From JBDTNK01 sp039933775 (GTDB lineage: Bacteria; Chloroflexota; Limnocylindria; QHBO01): a stretch of DNA of 13,089 nt. The translations under genes were made by a program, and so were the position numbers. Where the stretch lies: positions 1-13,089 of the forward strand of contig JBDTNK010000054.1 of NCBI GenBank assembly GCA_039933775.1. The letters are read 5' to 3'. Positions 7,140 through 12,134 of this stretch are shown piece after piece (the first letter of the stretch is position 1; every line of letters begins with the position of its first letter). Below the pieces are notes generated by a model. The model was not told where the DNA came from. It saw nothing but the letters and a program-made list of their open reading frames with translations, and made no database searches.

Positions 7140-7559
7140 CTACTCGGCGCTGCGGGGCTTGAACTCCTTGAGCGTGTCGAGCTGGTCCCGCGTCAGGTCG
7201 AGCTGGACCTGCGACGGCGTCAGGAGGCGGACTGAATCGGCCGGCACGATGCGGGCCGAGCCCATTCCCGGCGGGTCGAGCGCAAGGCCGTGGAAAATGC
7301 CCTCGGTCTCGGTCCCGAGCATGACCTTGACGCGACCGAGCGCCTCACCATTGACGCCGACCACCTCGGTGCCAGGCTCGATGTAGCTCCACGCGACAGG
7401 GTCGTCCGGCCCCGGAAGGTCGAGCTCCGAGGCCTGCGGCTCCCCCGGACCTCCGGTGTTGTCCGCCGTGTCGCCCGGCGGCGTGTGCTGGCTCTGGGGT
7501 GCAGCGCCGCCAACGGCGCCAGGGTCGTCGATCGGCGGAAAGTCATTCGAATCACGCAT
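7140..7559 (-). CDS. PRC-barrel/DUF2171-like protein
   Basis: This 139-residue protein has a disordered Pro/Gly-rich first 50 residues. A small beta domain follows: YIEPGTEVVGVNGEALGRVKVML at 59-81, then IFHGLALDPPGMGSARIVPADSVRLL. The phrase on not changing the entity followed by GRV and then a separate IPADSV-type strand is the PRC-barrel/DUF2171 pattern, a domain found in photosynthetic reaction-centre subunits, RimM and many small stress proteins. No signal peptide or membrane segment is present. The ATG at 7559 lies 6 nt after a TACCCT hexamer, which suits a leaderless transcript, and it has no Shine-Dalgarno sequence. The gene is 28 bp upstream of the RibD-like gene and may be its operon leader. 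The cellular role is unknown. Confidence 0.85.
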   Translation of the reverse strand: MRDSNDFPPIDDPGAVGGAAPQSQHTPPGDTADNTGGPGEPQASELDLPGPDDPVAWSYIEPGTEVVGVNGEALGRVKVMLGTETEGIFHGLALDPPGMGSARIVPADSVRLLTPSQVQLDLTRDQLDTLKEFKPRSAE

Positions 7560-7614
7560 ACGCGTAGGGTACGCACGAGCGGTGCCATGGGTCTGCCCCA
7601 GCCGCGGACGCGCC

Positions 7615-7643
7615 GTTTGCCTCCCGGCGGTGCTAACGGAGAA
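7615..7643 (+). repeat. 29-bp interspersed repeat, copy 1
   Basis: On the plus strand this reads GTTTGCCTCCCGGCGGTGCT and continues AACGGAGAA. It matches the reverse complement of copy 2 at 24 of 29 positions, so it is inverted relative to the other two copies. The shared core is GCGGYGCTARCGG. Confidence 0.6.
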
Positions 7644-7741
7644 AAAGAGTCCTTTGGGGCGCCGCGCGGCCTGGATCCTGGCCTGTTGTTTGCCGCGCCG
7701 AGCAGGTTCGAGTCACCTTGAAGCCAATCCCGGGGGCATGG

Positions 7742-7770
7742 TTCGCCGTTAGCACCGCTGGCAGGAAACC
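7742..7770 (-). repeat. 29-bp interspersed repeat, copy 2
   Basis: The plus strand shows TTCGCCGTTAGCACCGCTGG followed by CAGGAAACC. It matches copy 3 at 24 of 29 positions in the same orientation, with starts 42 bp apart. Confidence 0.65.
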
Positions 7771-7783
7771 CCGGCGACAGGCG

Positions 7784-7812
7784 GTCGCCGCTAGCGCCGC
7801 TGACAGGAAACT
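7784..7812 (-). repeat. 29-bp interspersed repeat, copy 3
   Basis: The plus strand shows GTCGCCGCTAGCGCCGCTGA followed by CAGGAAACT. It is in the same orientation as copy 2. Four of the five differences are transitions, as expected for an old duplication. Confidence 0.65.
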
Positions 7813-7836
7813 CCCGCCAGACAGGGGCGCCGCCGC

Positions 7837-7852
7837 GGATATCCGGATATCC
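7837..7852. repeat. 16-bp perfect palindrome
   Basis: GGATATCCGGATATCC is its own reverse complement and is also two tandem GGATATCC units. It lies 23 bp beyond the DUF6504 stop. It could be a protein-binding site. It has no T-run, so it is not a typical terminator. Confidence 0.4.
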
Positions 7853-7860
7853 CGCGCTCA

Positions 7861-7886
7861 CTCAATCGAAGATCTCAGTCGAAGAT
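7861..7886. repeat. 13-bp tandem duplication across the DUF6504 stop
   Basis: CTCAATCGAAGAT (7861-7873) is followed directly by CTCAGTCGAAGAT (7874-7886), with one mismatch. The second unit contains the DUF6504 stop codon. Because the unit is 13 bp, the extra copy lies outside the reading frame and does not change the protein. Confidence 0.6.
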
Positions 7887-8129
7887 GCGCTCCAGGTGCC
7901 AGGTCCCGCGCAGCTCGTCGAGGAAGACGGTGCAGAGCAGCCCGTCGCGCGTCACGACCTTGAAGTAGGAGCGCACCAGCGGCTCGCGCCACCAGTCGTC
8001 GTCGACGCGCCATCGGTTGCAGATCCCGACCTCGCCATGCGCCACTCCGTCCAGGCGCAGGCGCTGCGGCACGCCGGAAGCATCGGTCTCGACCTGGATC
8101 AGCGGATGATCCGCGTACAGCCTCGTCAT
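7875..8129 (-). CDS. DUF6504 family protein, ImuB partner
   Basis: This 84-residue protein begins MTRLYADHPLIQVETDASGVPQRL by the ATG at 8129. It carries NRWRVDDDWWREPLVRSYFKV and ends GTWHLERIFD. The tryptophan- and arginine-rich core is the DUF6504 pattern, which I know as a small protein encoded next to ImuB or DinB-like genes in actinobacteria and relatives. The imuB stop lies 7 bp upstream, and GAGGAAG spans that gap as the ribosome binding site, so the two are translated together. A longer frame to 8396 exists but overlaps imuB and is not coding-like. The biochemical role is unknown. Its constant pairing with Y-family proteins suggests a mutasome accessory factor (inference). Confidence 0.86.
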   Translation of the reverse strand: MTRLYADHPLIQVETDASGVPQRLRLDGVAHGEVGICNRWRVDDDWWREPLVRSYFKVVTRDGLLCTVFLDELRGTWHLERIFD

Positions 8130-8136
8130 GGCTTCC

Positions 8137-9336
8137 TCATGGCCCGATGTCCACCACGCGTGCCCGCCGTTCGGACAACGACGCGCTCGGGCGGGGCACC
8201 TCGGCCCGCCACAGGCGGCCCTCCCCGAACCGGGATCGCATCCGCTCCAGCGCCCAGCGCAGCTCCTCCCAGCGTCCGACCTGCGGATCCAGCGCCGCCA
8301 GCTGCCTCCCGGCCGGGGTCGCCAGCCGGTCGAACATGAGCCCGATGCCGGTGATGCGCGGCTCTTCGGTGTGTTCCTGTCCGGATTCCCGCCCAATCGA
8401 TGGCATACGTCGCTTAGACGGCTGATCTGTTCCCGAATGCATAGATTTGCTCAGGTAGGAATGGCCCGATACCGCCCTCTCGTGGGCCTGTGGCTGGCCA
8501 AGCGACACCTGTCGTCGATCTGACAGGGACCGGGTGCGGGCAGCGATCTCGACGCGCGAGAGGAGGAGACGGGTAATCCAGTCTGGCTCGAGCGCCGGCT
8601 CGGGGAAGGCGAGCGGCACGGTCAGCGGCGGCGCATCCTCGAACGCCAGGCGCAGCGTCGCGCGACCCGGGGCGAGGCCGCGATTGCGTAACCGGTCGCA
8701 CAGGTCGGCGGCGCAGCGCCGCAGCGCGAGCGCGATGCCGCCCACGTCCTCCGCCGGCGGCTCGAAGCTCATCTGCGCCGTCACCTGCTCCGGACGGCGG
8801 CGCGGGACGAGCGGTCGTGGATCCTGCCCACGGGCCAGGGCCTGGAGCCGCTCCCCGATGCTCCCGAACTGGGCACCGACCGCGGAACGCGGCAGTGTGG
8901 CGAGCTCGCCCATCACCGTCAGGCCGAAGAGCGCGAAGCGCTGGCGCGTGCCGGGATCCGCGGGGAGCAGGGAGAGCGGCAGCTCGGTGAGCTCCGCGCG
9001 GTCGAGGACGCGGAAGGCGGCCGGGGCATCGGGCCGGCTCGGCTGTGCCAGCCGCGCGGCGAGCGTCGCCAGCCATCGGTTCTCCCCCACCCCGCAGCGC
9101 ACGGGAAGCGGCGCCACCTCGCGCACCAGCGCCACGGCGCGCGCCGCGATCCGGCGCTCGTCGCCGTGCAGCGCCCCGAGGCCGGTCACATCGACGAGCA
9201 CCACCCCGACGTCGACCTGCTCCACCCTCGGGGAGAGGCCATCGAGCCGGTCGAGCATCTCCTCGAGCTGCGCAGCGTCGAGCGCCGCGGGATCAGCGCG
9301 GAGAGACGGCCAGACGAGAGCCAGAAGCCGAGTCAT
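8137..9336 (-). CDS. imuB: ImuB, Y-family-like mutasome adaptor, shortened and carrying an insert
   Basis: ImuB is a catalytically inactive Y-family relative that links ImuA and DnaE2 to the sliding clamp. Recognisable parts are MTRLLALVWP (1-10), GLSPRVEQVDVGVVLVDVTGL (33-53), PLPVRCGVGENRWLATLAA (77-95), FGLTVMGELATLPRSAVGAQFG (137-158) and ARGQDPRPLVPRRRP. The C-terminal part has PRITGIGLMFDRLATPAGRQ. At 399 residues it is short. About 45 residues normally found between the first strand and the SPRVE region are missing, joined in frame at about residue 14. Residues 271-324 are low-GC, polar and unlike the rest, and look like an in-frame insert. QLAAL (345-349) sits where a QL-x-LF clamp motif is expected and lacks its aromatic residue. 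The gene is followed by DUF6504, but a 1.4-kb island separates it from imuA. Whether it is functional is uncertain. Confidence 0.87.
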   Translation of the reverse strand: MTRLLALVWPSLRADPAALDAAQLEEMLDRLDGLSPRVEQVDVGVVLVDVTGLGALHGDERRIAARAVALVREVAPLPVRCGVGENRWLATLAARLAQPSRPDAPAAFRVLDRAELTELPLSLLPADPGTRQRFALFGLTVMGELATLPRSAVGAQFGSIGERLQALARGQDPRPLVPRRRPEQVTAQMSFEPPAEDVGGIALALRRCAADLCDRLRNRGLAPGRATLRLAFEDAPPLTVPLAFPEPALEPDWITRLLLSRVEIAARTRSLSDRRQVSLGQPQAHERAVSGHSYLSKSMHSGTDQPSKRRMPSIGRESGQEHTEEPRITGIGLMFDRLATPAGRQLAALDPQVGRWEELRWALERMRSRFGEGRLWRAEVPRPSASLSERRARVVDIGP

Positions 9337-9389
9337 ACGGCGAAGGGAAACGAACCCGAGCGCCGCAGCACGACGCCCAGGCCGATCTC

Positions 9390-9845
9390 TTACTGCTCAG
9401 GTCCGCGCACGAACACGTCGGCCACGCCGTTGGTGTCGTTCAGCACGAGGTTGGTGGCGAAGGAGTGGAAGGCGACGGTTGAGCCGTCGCCACTGACCGC
9501 GAGTTCATGCCGTCCTTGATCGACACTTTGGTTGTACGGAAACCAGTCGCCGCCGGCAGTGGCGAACGCCCACGGGTCGCCGACCGCGGGGTATTGGTAC
9601 CCCCCATATCCGGAACCCTGCCCCAGCTGATATGCGCTAACCGCCAGGCCCGAACCCACTCTTGAGCTGAGGTCGCGAACGTAGAAATTCTGAAAGGCTG
9701 GGTCGCCGAGCTGCGCTCCTGATCCGCTCGCCCGGATGACGTGAACGTCGCCACACGGCTCGACGCCGACCGCCATCTGCACCGAGGCGAGTTGCAACAC
9801 CGTGCTGACCACAACGATTCCGACGCTGGTCCTTAACCGGTTCAC
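9390..9845 (-). CDS. Small secreted chimera: cutinase-like N-terminus and PD40-like tail
   Basis: This 151-residue protein starts with GTG at 9845, 4 nt after GGAGGAGG, and the GTG overlaps the lipoprotein stop (GTGA). Residues 1-28 are a signal peptide. The mature part begins PCGDVHVIRASGSGAQ, like the opening strand of cutinase-family hydrolases, where an RGSG/RGTG turn follows the Cys. The cutinase nucleophile motif GYSQG never appears. From about residue 100 the sequence switches to LAVSGDGSTVAFHSFATNLV and DTNGVADVFVRG, which is a single PD40/TolB-type beta-propeller blade. Neither half is a complete domain. I read this as a fusion left by deletion, possibly a pseudogene, although the frame and RBS are intact. 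It lies in the lower-GC island between imuA and imuB. Confidence 0.6.
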   Translation of the reverse strand: MNRLRTSVGIVVVSTVLQLASVQMAVGVEPCGDVHVIRASGSGAQLGDPAFQNFYVRDLSSRVGSGLAVSAYQLGQGSGYGGYQYPAVGDPWAFATAGGDWFPYNQSVDQGRHELAVSGDGSTVAFHSFATNLVLNDTNGVADVFVRGPEQ

Positions 9846-10378
9846 GATTCCTCCTCCTCCCGCCAGATGGAAATCGAAACGATCGGACCGTCCGGGTCCG
9901 CGATTTGAACGTGGGTAAGGTCGTAATCCGAGGGAAAGACCTGGAGCAGGACTCGCTGATTGCCTGCAGCGGCGTACGTCGCGCACGTCGCCACGCCGCC
10001 CGGCAGGTCACATGGGCCTCGTGGGAACGGCTCTATCGCGAATGCAGCATCGATCAGCATCTGCTCACCCTGCCCATATACGTCCTCCGGCAGGCCGCTG
10101 GCGACGTAGTAGCGAGTGAGCTGCGGACACGTCGCGCTATCGAGGTTCGGAACGCACTCGATGTCACCGCCCGGACCGTTCGTCAGCGTCGCGGCGAGGC
10201 GCCATTCATCCGGCACTTGGAGCAGGTCAAGGTCGGACGCCAGCTCCTCAAACGAGGCACTGCCGCAGGCGACGAGCGCGCAGCAGAGCACCGCGAGGAG
10301 AATCAGTGCACTGATACGTTCGTACCAGTCCCTTCTCTGGAAACCGCCGGCGGTCCTCTGATTCCGTCTAACAATCAC
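9842..10378 (-). CDS. Lipoprotein of unknown function
   Basis: This 178-residue protein has a hydrophobic stretch ISALILLAVLCCALVACGS with a good lipobox LVAC (C38), so it should be anchored on the outer face of the membrane. The mature part has two cysteine pairs (C75/C84 in ECVPNLDSATC; C123/C132), with LTRYYVASG between them, and ends LTHVQIADPDGPIVSISIW before an acidic tail. I do not recognise the family. The GTG at 10378 is the nearest in-frame start before the signal sequence, but no Shine-Dalgarno sequence supports it, and the frame is open to 10618. The stop overlaps the GTG of the next gene, so the two are probably coupled. Both lie in the island that splits imuA from imuB. Confidence 0.72.
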   Translation of the reverse strand: MIVRRNQRTAGGFQRRDWYERISALILLAVLCCALVACGSASFEELASDLDLLQVPDEWRLAATLTNGPGGDIECVPNLDSATCPQLTRYYVASGLPEDVYGQGEQMLIDAAFAIEPFPRGPCDLPGGVATCATYAAAGNQRVLLQVFPSDYDLTHVQIADPDGPIVSISIWREEEES

Positions 10379-10718
10379 TCGTGACCAAACGGCAGGTCCT
10401 CGGTCTTGCCGACGACGCCGACGGGACCAATGGGTCCTGATCCCTAAGAAGCCAATCGCTAGCTTGGTGCGAATAGACGCAGTTGGAGGTCGTCGGAGAT
10501 CTCGATGTGTGTGAGCGGGCCATCGACCGGCATCTGTCATTTCGATGCCGGGGTGGTTGGCGGGCACGATTTCACGTATGCATTGGCATGCTGAAGCAGC
10601 GCTCCGCCATGAGCACATGTGGTGGTCAACGATCCCTCCGAACTCCGTGGAATGGAGTCAAAGGACCATAACCAAGGCTCTAAAGCGAAGTCAACGGTCA
10701 TAGGACCATCGCCACCCA
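10379..10718. other. Lower-GC gap between imuA and the lipoprotein gene
   Basis: Sample lines are about 55% GC by hand count, against about 80% in imuA. The gap contains a probable gene remnant (10459-10536). It also contains a 61-codon minus-strand frame whose ATG overlaps the imuA stop (ATGA); its peptide matches nothing I recognise, so I do not call it. No clear promoter or terminator is seen. Confidence 0.6.
10459..10536 (-). pseudogene. Possible remnant of a paralogous lipoprotein C-terminus
   Basis: A 24-codon frame bounded by stops encodes PVDGPLTHIEISDDLQLRL. LTHIEISD resembles LTHVQIAD near the end of the downstream lipoprotein, at 5 of 8 identical positions with conservative changes at the others. 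It could be what remains of a duplicated copy after deletion. The match is short and may be chance. Confidence 0.25.
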
Positions 10719-11531
10719 TCATGCGCTGAGGACCTCGAGCACAGGTTGCGCGCGAGATCGCAGCTGAACCGGAATGGCTGGAGCGGCCGCAGCCTGGAGC
10801 GCCGGATCGATGCGGCGGCCCTCGGCGAACCAGAGATCGAGGTCGGCCTGGCCACCGGGCATCGCCCATCGGTGACGATCGACGGTGGCCGTCACGCGCT
10901 GGCCAACGAGGTCGCTGCCGACCGCCAGCCACGCCTCACGCTCGAGACTTACCCGGATCCCGGCGCTGCGCGTCGCCGCCTCGCGCAGGGAGGTGGAGCC
11001 ACCGGCGAGGAGCAGCGCGACGCCGCCGGCGCGGGCAAGCAGCTGCGGCAGCCGCTCGAGGCCGCGGCCGGCACCGGAGGACGTGGGGGCAGCACCGGCG
11101 AGATCGAGAACCAGCGCGTCGATGAGACGGCTGCGGGCCAGCCAGGCAGCCAGCTCGACGCTCTCGACGGCATCGGCCGGGCGGACGAGGAGGAGCCACT
11201 CGAGGCGGATGCCGAGGCGCTGCGCGGTGGCGGGGTCGAAGCTGCCGTCGCCATCGATCCAGGCGACGATGCCGCCGCGTTCCTGGGCAGCCGCCAGGCT
11301 GCCGAGGGCCAACGTGGCGGCGCCGCTCCCCGGTCTGGCGTCGAGGAACGCCAGCGATCCGCGCGGCCAGCCGCCGGTGCGCAGCGCGTCGTCGAGCGCC
11401 GGCTGCCCGCTGGGCACGGCGGGAGCCGACGGTGTTCCGGGCATCGGTCCGACACCCCGGCGCAGCCCCTTGAGGCGGAGCTGGTCGAGGATCTCGGAGA
11501 GGGGCCGAGCGGACCGAAGCGGAACGGACAC
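10719..11531 (-). CDS. imuA: ImuA, RecA-like mutasome protein
   Basis: This 270-residue protein belongs to the RecA-related ImuA/SulA-like group, which works with ImuB and DnaE2 in damage-induced mutagenesis. PSGQPALDDALRTGGWPRGSLAFL (40-63) corresponds to the RecA segment before the P-loop. The P-loop position reads ARPGSGAATLALG (65-77) and lacks the Lys needed for normal ATP binding, as is common in ImuA. A Walker B-like DALVLDLAGA is at 138-147. AWLAVGSDLVGQRVTATVDRHR (200-221) is the DNA- and hydrophobic-core C-terminal part. The start is GTG at 11531, chosen over an out-of-frame ATG at 11533. A TAGACT hexamer ends 7 nt before GTG, next to the SOS box, so the transcript may be leaderless. 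imuB would normally follow directly but here lies 1.4 kb away. Confidence 0.9.
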   Translation of the reverse strand: MSVPLRSARPLSEILDQLRLKGLRRGVGPMPGTPSAPAVPSGQPALDDALRTGGWPRGSLAFLDARPGSGAATLALGSLAAAQERGGIVAWIDGDGSFDPATAQRLGIRLEWLLLVRPADAVESVELAAWLARSRLIDALVLDLAGAAPTSSGAGRGLERLPQLLARAGGVALLLAGGSTSLREAATRSAGIRVSLEREAWLAVGSDLVGQRVTATVDRHRWAMPGGQADLDLWFAEGRRIDPALQAAAAPAIPVQLRSRAQPVLEVLSA

Positions 11532-11545
11532 ATCGGTCAGTCTAC

Positions 11546-11561
11546 TAGAACAGATGTTCTA
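11546..11561. promoter_or_regulatory. LexA (SOS) box upstream of imuA
   Basis: TAGAACAGATGTTCTA has perfect 6-bp arms around a 4-nt centre and contains GAAC-N4-GTTC. It differs from the dnaE2 box by one base in the centre over the same 16 bp. It lies 14 bp before the imuA GTG and abuts the TAGACT hexamer, so LexA would repress imuA. Confidence 0.88.
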
Positions 11562-11670
11562 TCTGCAATGCCTCACGGCACGCGCCGATAGGTCGCCTCG
11601 TCGCACCCGGACCACGCGCGCGATCACGACGAGATTTTCTGGGCGTGGCGCGGGCTTTCGAGGTCGTCTT

Positions 11671-11679
11671 TGCTATACT
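11671..11679 (+). promoter_or_regulatory. Extended -10 promoter of the tRNA gene
   Basis: TGCTATACT is an extended -10 element (TGn plus TATACT) ending 15 bp before the tRNA. No good -35 is visible at the expected distance, which is tolerated with an extended -10. Transcription would run rightward, divergent from imuA. Confidence 0.6.
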
Positions 11680-11694
11680 CCGCAGCCGGCCCGT

Positions 11695-11770
11695 GGGGAT
11701 GTAGCTCAGCTGGGAGAGCACCGCGTTCGCATCGCGGGGGTCAGGGGTTCGAGTCCCCTCATCTCCACCA
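11695..11770 (+). tRNA. tRNA-Ala (anticodon CGC)
   Basis: This is a 76-nt cloverleaf with an encoded CCA end. The acceptor stem pairs GGGGATG with CATCTCC and includes a G3:U70 pair, the main identity element for alanyl-tRNA synthetase. The anticodon stem CCGCG/CGCGG encloses the loop TTCGCAT with anticodon CGC at 11728-11730, reading GCG codons. The T arm has TTCGAGT between AGGGG and CCCCT. No variable-arm extension or intron is present. Confidence 0.98.
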
Positions 11771-12134
11771 CTTCTTCGCCGGCCGGACGCCCGCTGGCCC
11801 GTATCGGACTCACCCTCGAGTTGACAGATGCGCGTGTGATTCGCGTTAGCCGCAAGATCGGGCCGAATCGGTCGTCTCTTGGATCTGCATCGTGCTCAGT
11901 CACGCTCAACTGGCGCGCGTGCCGCCTTCATCCGCCCGCTCATGCGAACCACGGCTGCAGCTGTCAAGACCGATGTCGCCGACCTGACACTCGCTCGCCT
12001 GGTTCGCACCTGTCGGCACCGATGTCGTCGCGGTGCCGGCCGCGACGCGCTTCCTGCGGTATCTCGTCGGTCGTCCAGTGACGTCTCTAGCGGCGGGCCT
12101 TGCGTCGCCGCAGGTCCTCGCGGAACATCACCGC
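11771..12134 (+). other. Gap between the tRNA and the phosphorylase gene
   Basis: No gene is called here. The right part holds the first copy of the long direct repeat and a GGCACCG/CGGTGCC inverted repeat (12015-12037) around a 9-nt loop. A plus-strand frame (11879-12286) runs through the repeat but overlaps the phosphorylase gene in another frame. No rho-independent terminator is visible after the tRNA. Confidence 0.55.
11930..12022 (+). repeat. Long direct repeat, copy A, with palindromic core
   Basis: Positions 11942-12008 are identical over 67 bp to 13009-13075, and similarity continues a little on both sides. The core is imperfectly palindromic: TGCGAACCA opens it and TGGTTCGCA closes it, and TGTCA and TGACA pair at matching distances, with 10 nt on each side between the two paired blocks. 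Copy A ends about 110 bp before the phosphorylase ATG. Confidence 0.9.

Larger units (their letters stand above)
7560..7874. other. 315-bp intergenic region with repeats, no convincing gene
   Basis: This gap between the DUF6504 stop and the PRC-like start holds three copies of a 29-bp repeat, a 16-bp palindrome and a 13-bp tandem duplication at the DUF6504 stop. Minus-strand frames are open through it, but the predicted peptides are low-complexity and follow the repeats, so I do not call a gene. The only promoter-like sequence is the TACCCT hexamer before the PRC-like gene. Confidence 0.6.

Noticed and set aside
7615..7812. CRISPR array
   Set aside because: Only three copies, one inverted, with about 83% identity and unequal spacing.
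10650..10710. Insertion-sequence end near GGCTCTAAAGCGAA at the island edge
   Set aside because: Loosely recalls ISL3-type termini, but there is no inverted partner and no transposase.
10537..10722. 61-codon minus-strand gene overlapping the imuA stop by ATGA
   Set aside because: Attractive coupling, but the peptide has no recognisable feature and lies in low-GC decayed DNA; the ATGA may be left from an ancestral imuA-imuB junction.
11531..11694. Additional gene between imuA and the tRNA
   Set aside because: Only the SOS box and a tRNA promoter are visible; no frame has coding character.
12015..12037. GGCACCG/CGGTGCC stem as a terminator after the tRNA
   Set aside because: No T-run, and it lies 245 bp beyond the tRNA at the edge of repeat A; probably incidental.
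12033..12134. Upstream ATG (12033) as the phosphorylase start
   Set aside because: Would add 34 residues not resembling the family and would begin inside the inverted repeat next to copy A.
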